Positions 1-8,196 are shown, numbered from the stretch's first letter. The stretch: 15,046 nt of DNA from Equadaptatus sp045642965 (GCA_045642965.1 JAZUJX010000068.1:1-15046), one strand, 5' to 3'. The notes: a model not told the origin generated them from the letters alone. A program made the numbers and translations.

Positions 1-168
1 AACTATAATTACGTTCGTACAGCCGGAATTTACGGCTTCTTCAACGCCCCACTGTATCAGCGGGCGGTTGAGAAGCGGCATCATTTCCTTCGGCATATTT
101 TTTGTCGCCGGCAGGAAACGCGTTCCAACGCCTCCTACCGGAAATATTGCAACTTCAAGTTTGTCCAT
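1..168 (-). CDS. galU: UTP--glucose-1-phosphate uridylyltransferase, N-terminal part (gene runs off the window)
   Basis: The first 56 codons are present, starting at the ATG at 168-166; the rest lies beyond base 1. GalU makes UDP-glucose from UTP and glucose-1-phosphate in the cytoplasm, for envelope polysaccharides. Visible support is the nucleotide-binding signature GGVGTRFLPATK (residues 13-24), followed by MPKEMMPLLNRPLIQWGVEEA, which is typical of bacterial GalU; in E. coli-type enzymes the first loop reads GLGTR, so Val replaces Leu here. The start is one base after the glmM stop (TAG C ATG), with a GGAG ribosome-binding site inside the last glmM codons, so the gene is almost certainly co-translated with glmM as the distal known member of the long operon. 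Another sugar-1-phosphate nucleotidyltransferase such as a GalF-like paralogue cannot be fully excluded from 56 residues. Confidence 0.9.
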   Translation of the reverse strand, partial: MDKLEVAIFPVGGVGTRFLPATKNMPKEMMPLLNRPLIQWGVEEAVNSGCTNVIIV

Positions 169-169
169 G

Positions 170-1516
170 CTAATTCTCCATGCTTTTCAGTATTGCTTTT
201 TCAAGCAGGTCGGCAACGTCGTGCATCAGTTCAGTATCACGTGATTCAACGAATATTCTGATAAGCGGTTCCGTGCCTGACGGTCTGAGCAGCATTCTGC
301 CTTTGCTGCCAAGCATTTCTTTTGCTTTTGCCGATGCTTCTTCAACCTCAGGACTGCTCATAACGGCGCCTCTGTTTTTTATGCGCACGTTGCGCAGTAT
401 CTGTGGATATTTTTCAAAACGGTCGTAAAGGGTGGATATGTCTTCGCCAAGCTCGGCGACAGCCGTAAGAAACAGCGCTCCCGAATAGAGTCCGTCGCCC
501 GTGTTCGCATAGTCAAGCGCTATGATGTGCCCCGACTGTTCCCCGCCGAGACGGCTCCCTTCCCTGCGCATGGTGTCAAGCACGTAACGGTCTCCGACGC
601 CGCAGCGGAAAACTTTAATTCCTTCCTTCGCAAGCAGGTCTTCAAGCTCCATGTTGCTCATAACGGTCGCGGTTACACCGCTTCCCAGAGTGCCTTTTTT
701 ATGCAGCCAGCGGCCTACGACCCAAAGGATAATATCACCGTCAATGGTTCTTCCTTTTGAGTCGCAGAGCTGTACCCTGTCCGTATCACCGTCGTAGGCT
801 ATGCCTGCGGCAGAACCGTTTTTAACCGTTTCTGCGCAGAGATAATCCATGTGAGTAACTCCAACTCCGCTGTTGATGTTCAGTCCGTCGGGTTTGTTTG
901 CGCCGAAGCAGACAGGAGCCTGCCAGTCTTTGAATATGGGCTCCACAAATGCCGAGGCGGCACCGTTCGCCGCGTCTATTGTCAGAGGCAGAGTTTTGTC
1001 CGATATGCTTCCGATAACTTTTTTAAGCGCCTCGGTATATTCTTCCACGTATTGTTTTCCGCAGCGGGATACGCCGACACCCTCTCCTGTCGGATGTCCG
1101 CCGCGGTCAAGCAGTTTGTCTTCAATGGCAATTTCGTCTTCATCAGTAAGCTTGAAGCCGTTTTCGTCAAGGAATTTTATTCCGTTGTATTCCGCAGGAT
1201 TATGAGAGGCGCTGATAACGGCACCCCCTGCAAAATTATTGTGCGACAGGACAAAGCTCACGCCCGGCGTGGGGATTACACCAAGTCTGCAAACGTCCGC
1301 GCCTGCCGACATCATTCCGGCACACAAAGAATCTTCAATCATGTTTCCTGAGCGGCGCGTGTCTCTTCCCACCGCAATTTCGGGCTTTTCAAAACCTTTC
1401 CCGAGAACAAACAGCACGTAAGCGCGGCCGAGCCTGTATGCAAACTCCGGCGTCATATTTCCGAGGTTGGCTACATCTCTGACTCCGTCTGTTCCAAAAT
1501 AACGTCTGACTGCCAT
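170..1516 (-). CDS. glmM: Phosphoglucosamine mutase GlmM
   Basis: GlmM interconverts glucosamine-6-phosphate and glucosamine-1-phosphate, the step before UDP-GlcNAc synthesis for peptidoglycan and lipopolysaccharide. The 448-residue protein has the normal family length. The N-terminus RYFGTDGVR (5-13) is typical. The phosphoserine loop is ISASHNP (101-107), with catalytic Ser104. The metal loop is DGDTDR (242-247), with Asp242, 244 and 246. The sugar-specificity loop is GGEQSGH (324-330), and the phosphate-binding loop is RPSGTEPLIR (411-420). All catalytic elements look intact. The ATG is preceded by AAGGGG seven bases upstream. It lies 18 nt after cdaR and one base before galU. The order cdaA-cdaR-glmM is the conserved arrangement known from Firmicutes, where CdaR and GlmM modulate the cyclase CdaA; the same control is inferred here. 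Confidence 0.97.
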   Translation of the reverse strand: MAVRRYFGTDGVRDVANLGNMTPEFAYRLGRAYVLFVLGKGFEKPEIAVGRDTRRSGNMIEDSLCAGMMSAGADVCRLGVIPTPGVSFVLSHNNFAGGAVISASHNPAEYNGIKFLDENGFKLTDEDEIAIEDKLLDRGGHPTGEGVGVSRCGKQYVEEYTEALKKVIGSISDKTLPLTIDAANGAASAFVEPIFKDWQAPVCFGANKPDGLNINSGVGVTHMDYLCAETVKNGSAAGIAYDGDTDRVQLCDSKGRTIDGDIILWVVGRWLHKKGTLGSGVTATVMSNMELEDLLAKEGIKVFRCGVGDRYVLDTMRREGSRLGGEQSGHIIALDYANTGDGLYSGALFLTAVAELGEDISTLYDRFEKYPQILRNVRIKNRGAVMSSPEVEEASAKAKEMLGSKGRMLLRPSGTEPLIRIFVESRDTELMHDVADLLEKAILKSMEN

Positions 1517-1534
1517 ATTCCTGCCCCTTTCGGT

Positions 1535-2815
1535 TTATTTTTCCTTTTTGAGAATTGCTTCGTCAGGTTCTAATCTTACTACCCTGATGCCTTTTTTTAC
1601 GTTTTGGGCTATCAGCGGAAGTTTTATGCTGTCTGAAACAATGCTTGTAACGTCCGCAACTATTTCGCACGGCTGCTCCGTGGCAACGTCAAGCAGGGAG
1701 CGCGACGCTTCAACAGAAACGGAAACCTTTGCAGGCAAACATATCCATCTGTCGCCGGGCTTTGCGCCTGAAACTTTGACAGGCACTCCGGCATACACCT
1801 TCGATGCAAGTCCTTTTTTCAGTGTAATGTCAATCCTGACGCTGTCAGCACCGGCGAGGCTGACTCCTGACAGGGATGACGGAAGTGCAAGCGGGAGAAC
1901 AGTGTGAAGGTCCTCTTTTATTCCTGTTATGTCTACCGCCGGCAGTTCTATAAAATGAAGCCCTTCTACGGCGGACTGTTCTCCTGCAACGTTAACACGT
2001 TCAGGAGTAAGTTTTACCGAGCTTATTTCGTAGCCGGCCGCAGGCTGTCCGTGCAGTACGGCTTTAAGAGGTACAGCAGTCCCCTCACGCTGAATTTCAG
2101 GCTTCACGACTACTGTTTTCGGATTTATAACGACTCTCTGTACAGGGCTGCCGTCAATGTCTACCGCTGTCAGTTCTGCCGTATAGGTTTTTCCTGCTTC
2201 AAGAACGTCGGTCGGAACTCTAGCCTCAACGCTGCCGACCTTTGCAAGTTCGTCGCGCGGACCGCTGACAGAGGCTGCTGCCGGAAGTATTTCCGCAGCG
2301 GACTGTTCAGTTTCTTCCGCTTCAGGTCCCACCGGCTTTATCCTGATCCGGAAATTTTTCTCGCTTTTTTTGTAAAGCTCGACTTCAACGAACTGCGGAA
2401 CGCAGGAAACAACTCTGGTACCTGCGGGGGATACCACGTTTACTGGCAGGCTGTATTTTCCCGATGCAATGCCGGATATATCAACATCTGCCGTCAGCTC
2501 AGTTTTGTCGAGCTTTGAAAGCTGCGCCATGTTGCCTGCTATTTTTACGGCAACGCTTTCCGTGTTTCTGAAAGCTGCCATACCCTGTGCGGGATGTGAG
2601 TAACTGAGCGGTACCGTAACCGTGCGCGTTATTTCACCGTTTCCGTTCCATGCGACGAAGCCCCAAAGCAAAACTGCCGCAATCATTGAGATACAGGCAA
2701 AAATCAGCTTTGATTTGGCATAGCGCGGATCTTTCCTGTTAGTCAGGTCACGGCCGGTAAATGCGTAATCAAACAGACGCAGTTCGTTTTTGATTTTTTC
2801 AAACACCCTAATCAT
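1535..2815 (-). CDS. cdaR: YbbR-domain protein CdaR, regulator of the diadenylate cyclase
   Basis: CdaR is a membrane-anchored protein that binds and modulates CdaA in characterised Firmicutes. The 426-residue product has a charged cytoplasmic N-terminus (1-35), one transmembrane segment at about 36-56 (rich in I, A, V, L, W), and then an extracytoplasmic region that divides into four YbbR-like beta repeats, at roughly 65-148, 155-240, 247-333 and 340-424. Each has the recurring pattern of a 'VxV' strand, a PxxVxV-type segment and a terminal V/I-rich strand, for example PKTVVVKPE at 232-240 and PERVNVAGE at 271-279. The start ATG lies inside the end of cdaA (ATGATTAG, 8-nt overlap), indicating translational coupling; there is no strong independent ribosome-binding site. 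In a diderm the repeats would face the periplasm. The family assignment is secure from the repeats and context; the regulatory role is inferred. Confidence 0.92.
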   Translation of the reverse strand: MIRVFEKIKNELRLFDYAFTGRDLTNRKDPRYAKSKLIFACISMIAAVLLWGFVAWNGNGEITRTVTVPLSYSHPAQGMAAFRNTESVAVKIAGNMAQLSKLDKTELTADVDISGIASGKYSLPVNVVSPAGTRVVSCVPQFVEVELYKKSEKNFRIRIKPVGPEAEETEQSAAEILPAAASVSGPRDELAKVGSVEARVPTDVLEAGKTYTAELTAVDIDGSPVQRVVINPKTVVVKPEIQREGTAVPLKAVLHGQPAAGYEISSVKLTPERVNVAGEQSAVEGLHFIELPAVDITGIKEDLHTVLPLALPSSLSGVSLAGADSVRIDITLKKGLASKVYAGVPVKVSGAKPGDRWICLPAKVSVSVEASRSLLDVATEQPCEIVADVTSIVSDSIKLPLIAQNVKKGIRVVRLEPDEAILKKEK

Positions 2816-3635
2816 TTTCCGCCGCTCCCATGTTTTTCGGCTGGTGAACTTCGTTCTGCAGCCGTGCCATAAAACTCATGTCTTTTCCGCCGTACTCAAA
2901 ATAGTGGCTGCATATTCGGTCAAGCTGTTCGCTGCTCAGCGGCTTGGACAGGCGGCCGGCGACAGCGACGGTTATTTCGCCGCGTTCCTCGGAAACAACC
3001 AGTGCTATTGCATCAGACATTTCCGTTACGCCGAGCGCTGCTCTGTGCCTTGTACCGTACCAGTGCGACAGGCTGGTCTTTTCCGAAAGCGGCAGATAAC
3101 AACCGGCGGCTATTATCTTGTCCTGATTAAGAACGACTGCTCCGTCATGCAGAGGCGTGCCCTGCCAGAAAATAGACACCAGCAGTTCGTTGGTGATTTC
3201 TGCCTCAAGCGGCACGGCAGTACGCCATATTTCTTTCAGTCCGGTGTTTCTCTGCAGCACGCAGAGTACGCCTATTTTGTTAAGCTTGCAGTACATCAGG
3301 GCATCAACAAGCTGCTTCGATTTTTTTCTTACGCTCTCTTCGTCAAATGACGTGACAATTCTTCCCTTGCCGAGTTCTTCAAGAATGCGGCGAAGCTCCG
3401 GCTGGAAAAGAATGGGAATAACTATAATAAACGCTCCAAGCAAATGGCTGATGACCCATGACAGAGTACGAAATTCAAGAACGTTCGCAAGAGCGCCGAT
3501 CAAGCCTATAATCATGATCCCGCGCAAAAGCTGCATGGCGCGTGTTCCCGCAAAAAGCAGCAGCACCCTGTATATAATAAAAGCCACTATAAGAATATCC
3601 GGTATATCCTGCCAGCGCAGGCTGATAAAGGACAT
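2808..3635 (-). CDS. cdaA: Diadenylate cyclase CdaA (c-di-AMP synthase)
   Basis: CdaA condenses two ATP to cyclic di-AMP at the inner membrane. With the ATG start the protein has 275 residues. Three transmembrane helices lie at about 12-30, 35-53 and 58-77, followed by a helical linker and the DAC domain. The two diagnostic cyclase motifs are present: DGA (164-166, in a PLHDGAVV context) and RHR (196-198, in GTRHRAALG), so the enzyme should be active. The open frame extends to a TTG at 3650, but I chose the ATG at 3635 because GAGGTGG sits 4-5 bases before it, while nothing like a ribosome-binding site precedes the TTG. It lies 42 nt after nfo and overlaps cdaR by 8 nt. It shares its transcript direction and apparent operon with the replication genes upstream, which is unusual for this cyclase. 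Confidence 0.96.
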   Translation of the reverse strand: MSFISLRWQDIPDILIVAFIIYRVLLLFAGTRAMQLLRGIMIIGLIGALANVLEFRTLSWVISHLLGAFIIVIPILFQPELRRILEELGKGRIVTSFDEESVRKKSKQLVDALMYCKLNKIGVLCVLQRNTGLKEIWRTAVPLEAEITNELLVSIFWQGTPLHDGAVVLNQDKIIAAGCYLPLSEKTSLSHWYGTRHRAALGVTEMSDAIALVVSEERGEITVAVAGRLSKPLSSEQLDRICSHYFEYGGKDMSFMARLQNEVHQPKNMGAAEND

Positions 3636-3639
3636 CCAA

Positions 3640-3646
3640 CCACCTC
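3640..3646 (-). promoter_or_regulatory. Ribosome-binding site of cdaA that decides the start
   Basis: On the minus strand GAGGTGG lies four bases before the ATG at 3635-3633. It overlaps the codons that follow the upstream in-frame TTG at 3650, so it can serve only the ATG. The protein therefore begins MSFISLRWQD. Confidence 0.75.
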
Positions 3647-3677
3647 GCAAAATCAGTTAAATACAGTCGTTCTGTTT

Positions 3678-4514
3678 TTATAAAAAACTGTTAAGGATTG
3701 CCAGATTTATTTTGTCGCCGGGTCCGTCCTTCGGAGTTTCAAGCAGCGACGGAACATTTTTAAAGCGATTGTCCGTTACTATTTTTTTGAACGGCACCAG
3801 CCCGATTTCACCTTTTCCAATGTGTTCATGCCTGTCGACCCTGCTTCCGCAAGGTTTTTTGGAATCGTTCAGGTGCCAGCAGAGCAGCCTGTCAAGTCCG
3901 GCGTTTCTGTCAAATTCCACAGCAAAATCTTCAAAGCCTTCGTCTGTAGAAATATCGTATCCCGCTGCAAAAACGTGGCAGGTATCGGCACAGAAAGCTA
4001 TACGCGGACTGTATTTAACGTATTCAAGCACTCTGGCAAATTCTTCAAGTTTTCCTCCGATTGAAGTTCCCTGACCCGCCATCGTTTCAAGCAGTATTTT
4101 AACACAGCAGTCTGCAGTTCTGTCCAAAACTTCAAGCAGTGAAGAAGCAAGCAGTTTAAGCGCTGCCGTAAGATCATTCTGCCCGCAGGAACCTGGGTGC
4201 AGCACTATTCTGTCTATACCGAGCAGTTTGCAGCGTTCTATTTCTTCAATAAGCGAAGTCTTGCTTTTTTCGCAAAGCTCAGGCTCACCTGCAAGGTTAA
4301 TAAGGTAGGAAGCGTGAGCAACGGCCTGTTTTACTTTGCTTTGCGCCGCGGCTGTATTCCACGACACGATTTCTTCTTCTGTCAGCGGCTTGGAACTCCA
4401 GCGGAGCTGGCTTTTTGTAAAAAGCTGCAATGCACTGCAATTCAGTTCGTCAGCTCGCTCAAAAACTCGATACAGACCTCCTGAAGCGGAGACATGTGCT
4501 CCGACAAGACTCAT
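3678..4514 (-). CDS. nfo: Endonuclease IV (abasic-site endonuclease Nfo)
   Basis: Nfo cleaves DNA 5' of abasic sites and removes 3' blocking groups in base excision repair. It is a TIM-barrel enzyme with three zinc ions. The 278-residue protein has the family length and all three AP-endonuclease family 2 signatures: LLETMAGQG (141-149), FCADTCHVFAAGYD (174-187) and WHLNDSKKPCGSRVDRHEHIG (from 213). The nine expected metal ligands are present: His67, His106, Glu143, Asp177, His180, His214, Asp227, His229 and Glu259. The start codon overlaps the mtrB stop as ATGA, so translation is probably coupled to mtrB; only a weak GCGGGAA precedes it. Placement between a replication polymerase gene and a c-di-AMP cyclase gene links repair capacity to both. 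The assignment is secure. Confidence 0.97.
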   Translation of the reverse strand: MSLVGAHVSASGGLYRVFERADELNCSALQLFTKSQLRWSSKPLTEEEIVSWNTAAAQSKVKQAVAHASYLINLAGEPELCEKSKTSLIEEIERCKLLGIDRIVLHPGSCGQNDLTAALKLLASSLLEVLDRTADCCVKILLETMAGQGTSIGGKLEEFARVLEYVKYSPRIAFCADTCHVFAAGYDISTDEGFEDFAVEFDRNAGLDRLLCWHLNDSKKPCGSRVDRHEHIGKGEIGLVPFKKIVTDNRFKNVPSLLETPKDGPGDKINLAILNSFL

Positions 4515-4732
4515 TTCCCGCTGTGTATTTCCCCGTGCTTGGACTGTATAACCGCTTTCCCGCGGATTTTCATCGCTGAAATGTTTTCAGTAAACTGTGC
4601 AATCCAGACTTCACCGTCGTCAAGCTTTTCGGTGTGCAGGAATTTGTTTTCCGCACCGCGCGTGACGCCGATAACCGTTACTCCGTCCTCAAGCGCCTTT
4701 ACCACTACGTAATCGCTGTCGTTCTCTTTCAT
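4511..4732 (-). CDS. mtrB: TRAP, tryptophan-dependent RNA-binding attenuation protein (MtrB)
   Basis: In Bacillus, TRAP forms an 11-subunit ring that, when loaded with tryptophan, wraps RNA carrying about 11 GAG/UAG triplets and represses trp genes by attenuation or by blocking ribosome binding. This 73-residue product aligns without gaps, from recall, with B. subtilis MtrB over nearly its whole length. The blocks SDYVVVKALEDGV, VIGVTRG, EKLDDGEVWIAQFTE and SAMKIRGKAVIQ match the Bacillus protein position by position. The RNA-contacting residues Lys37, Lys56 and Arg58 of B. subtilis correspond to Lys36, Lys55 and Arg57. The tryptophan-pocket residues Thr25, Gln47 and Thr49 correspond to Thr24, Gln46 and Thr48. 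The ATG at 4732 is preferred over the in-frame TTG at 4738 because GAGGTG lies 8 nt before the ATG but only 2 nt before the TTG. It is 20 nt after dnaE and overlaps nfo by 4 nt. There is no trp or folE gene nearby, unlike the Bacillus folE-mtrB pair. Targets in this organism are unknown. Confidence 0.93.
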   Translation of the reverse strand: MKENDSDYVVVKALEDGVTVIGVTRGAENKFLHTEKLDDGEVWIAQFTENISAMKIRGKAVIQSKHGEIHSGK

Positions 4733-4746
4733 TCTCAACTCACCTC
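4724..4746 (-). promoter_or_regulatory. Possible TRAP-binding triplet array over the mtrB ribosome-binding site
   Basis: On the minus strand GAG triplets occur at 4746-4744, 4741-4739, 4736-4734 and 4726-4724, all in the same 5-nt phase; the one missing phase position (4731-4729) reads UGA and includes part of the start codon. TRAP sites are GAG or UAG triplets separated preferably by two bases, which is exactly this spacing. The array spans the Shine-Dalgarno sequence, the spacer and the first codons of the gene for TRAP itself. Known sites have about 9-11 triplets, so this would be a short, weaker site. A purine-rich ribosome-binding site could also produce part of the pattern by chance. 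Confidence 0.35.
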
Positions 4747-4752
4747 AATTTT

Positions 4753-7700
4753 TTATTCAAAGCTTACCGCATCCTGAGCAAGAACCGTAAGTTCTTCCTT
4801 CAGGCTGTCGTCAGTATCGTCAACCTTAGCGCGCAGCAGTGAAACAAGATTCCTTTCGCTTCCGGTAAGCTTAAGCCTGACTGCGGCGTCCCCTTTGTGC
4901 CGTGCAAGCACGTCCACAAAACGCCTGAAGAACACTTCGTCTGCCGGAAGCTTGTCTTCGTCAAGCACAACGGTAAAATGCCGCGCCAGTTTTTCTTTGT
5001 AATCCTGCTCAGTATAAATTTCGTCCGCAAGCACGGAAACTCCTCTGTCTTCCTTAGGCTGGCCCTTGACTACGTACAGTTCGCCCGGAACAAGAAACGG
5101 CTTGTAGACCGCCCATACTTTAGGGAACAATACAACCTCAAGCTTGGTAACCGCGTCTTCGAGAGTAATTATACCCATCGGGTCGCCTTTTTTTGTGAAG
5201 CGTTCCTTGCTGGAAGAAAGCAGTCCTGCCGTTATCAGCGGCTCTTTTGACGTCTGCCACTGCCCTGCGTTTTTCAGCGGACAGGTAATGTACGGCGCCA
5301 CAACGTTTTCAAATTTGTCAAACGGATGACCTGAAATGTAAAGTCCTGTGCTTTCTTTCTCATATTCAAGCTTTTCCCGCAGCGAAAAATCCTCTGTTTC
5401 AACAAGCTGCGGAATATCTGCTTCATCGTCAAGCCCCGCGAAAAGACTGCCTTGATTGCTGTCCTGATTCTGCCGCGCGGCAACGTCCATAAAGAGCTGC
5501 ACGGATTTAAGCACGCTTGCCCTGTTCGGTTCAAGGCTGTCAAACGCGCCCGCCTTGGCAAGGCTTTCGACAACGCCCTTGTTCACCTGACCGTTTGAAA
5601 CGCGTTTGCAGAAATCCCAGAACGATTTGAAGTTTCCGTCTTCGCTGCGTGCGGCAACTATGCTTGCGACCGCTTTGTCACCAGCCTTGGCTATTCCTGA
5701 GAGCCCGAGGCGTATAATACCGTTCACGGCGGAAAATTCTTCCATAGATTCGTTTATGTCAGGCGGAAGAACCTCGTATCCGTCGTCGCGAACCCTGCGT
5801 ATGTAATTTCCGAGTTCCTCCATGCCTGAACCTATTACGCTCGTCAGATAAGAGGCAAGGAACTCCGCCGGATAATGCGCTTTCAGCCACGCCGTTCGGT
5901 AACTTATCAGCGCGTAGGCGACGGAATGTGATTTGTTGAAACCGTAGCCCGCGAATTTTTCTATTTTATCAAAAATGTCGTTCGCCTGCGCGGCTGTAAC
6001 ATTATTTTTTGTCGCACCGGCAACGAATTTGTCACGCTGCTCCGCCATAACCTCTTTCTTTTTCTTTCCCATTGCCTTGCGAAGCTTGTCTGCCTGACCG
6101 AGCGTGTAGCCCGCAAGTATGGAAGCGCTCTGCATAACCTGCTCCTGATAGAGCATAACCCCGTAGGTTTCTTTCATGCATTTTTCAAGCGCAGGGTGGA
6201 AATACTGTATTTTTTCCTCGTTATGCTTGCGTCTGACATAGGATTCAACCATTCCGCTCTCAAGAGGTCCGGGGCGGTACATAGCCACAAGAGCAACCAT
6301 ATCCTCAAAGCAGTCAGGCTTCAGCCTTTTTATAAGCTCCGTCATTCCCGCCGATTCAAGCTGGAATACACCAAGCGTATCGCCTCTCTGCAGCATTTTG
6401 AAGGTGTCTTCGTCGTCAAGAGGGATTTCCGTTATGTCTATGCTTCCCTTTCCGTTGCGTTCTACGTTGCGCAGCGCTCCCTGTATCATTGAAAGCGTTT
6501 TCAGACCAAGGAAGTCCATCTTGACAAGCCCCAGCTGAGCTACAGGGTCCATTGAGTACTGCGTTACTATCTGTTCCCTGTTCTGTTTGTCAAACTTTCT
6601 GAGCGGAACCATGTCTATAAGCGGCTTCGGGGTAATAACAACTCCCGCCGCGTGCTGTCCGCAGTGCCTTGCAAGTCCGACTATCGGGGAAGCGAAATCA
6701 AGCAGACGCTTTACCTTAGGGTCGTTGTCATACAGCTGCTTCAAATCGGGCACCATGTTTATCGCCTCAGGTATCGTTTTGATACCCGTTTTCAGCGTAT
6801 TCGGTATAAGCTTCGTAACCTTGCGCACATCAGGCACAGGCATATCCAAAGCTCTGCCCACGTCCGTTATTGCCGCGCGTATCATCATTCGGTCAAACGT
6901 TATAATCTGCGCCACATGATCCTTGCCGTACTTCTGCACAACGTAGGCGATAAGCTCTTCGCGCTGTTTGTCCGAAACGTCGGTATCAATATCGGGCATG
7001 CTTATTCGTTCAGGATTGAGGAAACGCTCAAACAGCAAATCAAAACGCAAAGGGTCAAGCTCCGTAATACCCAAAGACCACGCGACAAGGGAACCTGCTG
7101 CGCTTCCCCTGCCCGGCCCGATTGGAATTCCCCTTGATTTGCACGCCATAATAATGTCTGAAACTATAAGGAAATAGCCGGGAAAATCCATGCGCTCTAT
7201 TACTCTCAGCTCGTAGTCCAGCCTTTTTTGATATTCTTCCGGAACGCTTTCGGTTTTCAGCTGTCTGCGCAAGCCTTCGTTGGCAAGTTTTTTCAGGTGG
7301 GAGTTAAGCGTTTCTCCCTCAGGTATAGGAAATTCGGGCAGATAATAATGCCCTGTATCGTATTCAAGCTTTACGTTGCAGCGGTCGGCAATTTCCTGAG
7401 TGTTAATCAGCGCCTCAGGCAGTTCGCTGCCGAATATGTTCCACATTTCCTCCGGACTGCGGAAATAGTAATCGTCCCCTGTAAATTTGTAGCGGTTCGG
7501 ATTGTCAACGCTGCTGTTCGTGCCTATGCAGAGAAGAACGTCGTGCCATTTTGAGTCTTCCCTGTTCAGGTAATGAGCGTCGTTTGTCGCTACAAGCGGG
7601 AAATTATACTTGCAGGCTATATCAACAAGTCCTTTGTTCACTATTGCCTGTTCGGGAACGCTGTTGTGCTGAAGCTCAAGGAAGAAATTTCCGTCGCCGA

Positions 7701-8196
7701 GAATGTCGCGATACATACAGGCGCAGTCTGCCGCGCCTTTTTCGTCGCCGGAAAGTATAAACTGCGGTATCTCGCCCGCAAGACACGCGGAAGAGGCAAT
7801 CAGTCCCTTGTGATATTTGGCAAGCAGTTCGTGGTCTATTCTCGGCTTGTAATAAAAACCGTCGGTATTCGCTATCGACACAAGCGTCATAAGGTTGTGA
7901 TAGCCTTCTTCGTTTTCGGCAAGCAGAACAAGGTGGTTATTCTTGCGTTTTCCCTCCTGACAGAGGTGCCCTTCAGGGTCAACGTAAAGCTCGCAGCCCA
8001 TAATCGGCTTCACCCCGACCTTGTTGCATTCAAGATAAAGGTCAACGCAGCCGTACATTACGCCGTGGTCTGTAAGAGCGAGCGCGTTCATGCCGAATTC
8101 AGCGGCACGCTTCGCAAGATCGGGGCATTTGTTAGCCCCGTCAAGCAGACTGTATTCGCTGTGTACGTGCAGGTGCACGAACGGTTTGTCCGTCAT
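4753..8196 (-). CDS. dnaE: DNA polymerase III alpha subunit, DnaE type
   Basis: This is the catalytic subunit of the replicative polymerase. The 1147 residues are close to the 1160 of E. coli DnaE. The order is: PHP domain (about 1-280, starting with HLHVHSEYSLLDG), palm with GPGRGSAAGS (360-369) and the catalytic aspartates in PDIDTD (Asp402, Asp404) and KMDFLGL (Asp561), fingers, the clamp-binding pentapeptide QGSLF (915-919), and an OB fold near 985-1060. The nine metal ligands of active PHP domains appear to be retained: His10, His12, Asp19, His44, Glu69, His100, Cys138, Asp206 and His208. That suggests a working PHP 3'-5' exonuclease, unlike E. coli. The start ATG follows the dnaX stop directly (TAA ATG), so the two are translated together. 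No intein or frameshift is seen. It is the DnaE1-like form rather than PolC, which would carry an inserted DEDD exonuclease. Confidence 0.98.
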   Translation of the reverse strand: MTDKPFVHLHVHSEYSLLDGANKCPDLAKRAAEFGMNALALTDHGVMYGCVDLYLECNKVGVKPIMGCELYVDPEGHLCQEGKRKNNHLVLLAENEEGYHNLMTLVSIANTDGFYYKPRIDHELLAKYHKGLIASSACLAGEIPQFILSGDEKGAADCACMYRDILGDGNFFLELQHNSVPEQAIVNKGLVDIACKYNFPLVATNDAHYLNREDSKWHDVLLCIGTNSSVDNPNRYKFTGDDYYFRSPEEMWNIFGSELPEALINTQEIADRCNVKLEYDTGHYYLPEFPIPEGETLNSHLKKLANEGLRRQLKTESVPEEYQKRLDYELRVIERMDFPGYFLIVSDIIMACKSRGIPIGPGRGSAAGSLVAWSLGITELDPLRFDLLFERFLNPERISMPDIDTDVSDKQREELIAYVVQKYGKDHVAQIITFDRMMIRAAITDVGRALDMPVPDVRKVTKLIPNTLKTGIKTIPEAINMVPDLKQLYDNDPKVKRLLDFASPIVGLARHCGQHAAGVVITPKPLIDMVPLRKFDKQNREQIVTQYSMDPVAQLGLVKMDFLGLKTLSMIQGALRNVERNGKGSIDITEIPLDDEDTFKMLQRGDTLGVFQLESAGMTELIKRLKPDCFEDMVALVAMYRPGPLESGMVESYVRRKHNEEKIQYFHPALEKCMKETYGVMLYQEQVMQSASILAGYTLGQADKLRKAMGKKKKEVMAEQRDKFVAGATKNNVTAAQANDIFDKIEKFAGYGFNKSHSVAYALISYRTAWLKAHYPAEFLASYLTSVIGSGMEELGNYIRRVRDDGYEVLPPDINESMEEFSAVNGIIRLGLSGIAKAGDKAVASIVAARSEDGNFKSFWDFCKRVSNGQVNKGVVESLAKAGAFDSLEPNRASVLKSVQLFMDVAARQNQDSNQGSLFAGLDDEADIPQLVETEDFSLREKLEYEKESTGLYISGHPFDKFENVVAPYITCPLKNAGQWQTSKEPLITAGLLSSSKERFTKKGDPMGIITLEDAVTKLEVVLFPKVWAVYKPFLVPGELYVVKGQPKEDRGVSVLADEIYTEQDYKEKLARHFTVVLDEDKLPADEVFFRRFVDVLARHKGDAAVRLKLTGSERNLVSLLRAKVDDTDDSLKEELTVLAQDAVSFE

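Noticed and set aside
3636..3650. TTG at 3650 as the cdaA start
   Set aside because: No ribosome-binding site precedes it, and its following codons contain the GAGGTGG that serves the ATG at 3635.
4733..4738. TTG at 4738 as the mtrB start
   Set aside because: The GAGGTG is only two bases before it, too close; the ATG at 4732 has an eight-base spacing and matches the length of known TRAP N-termini.
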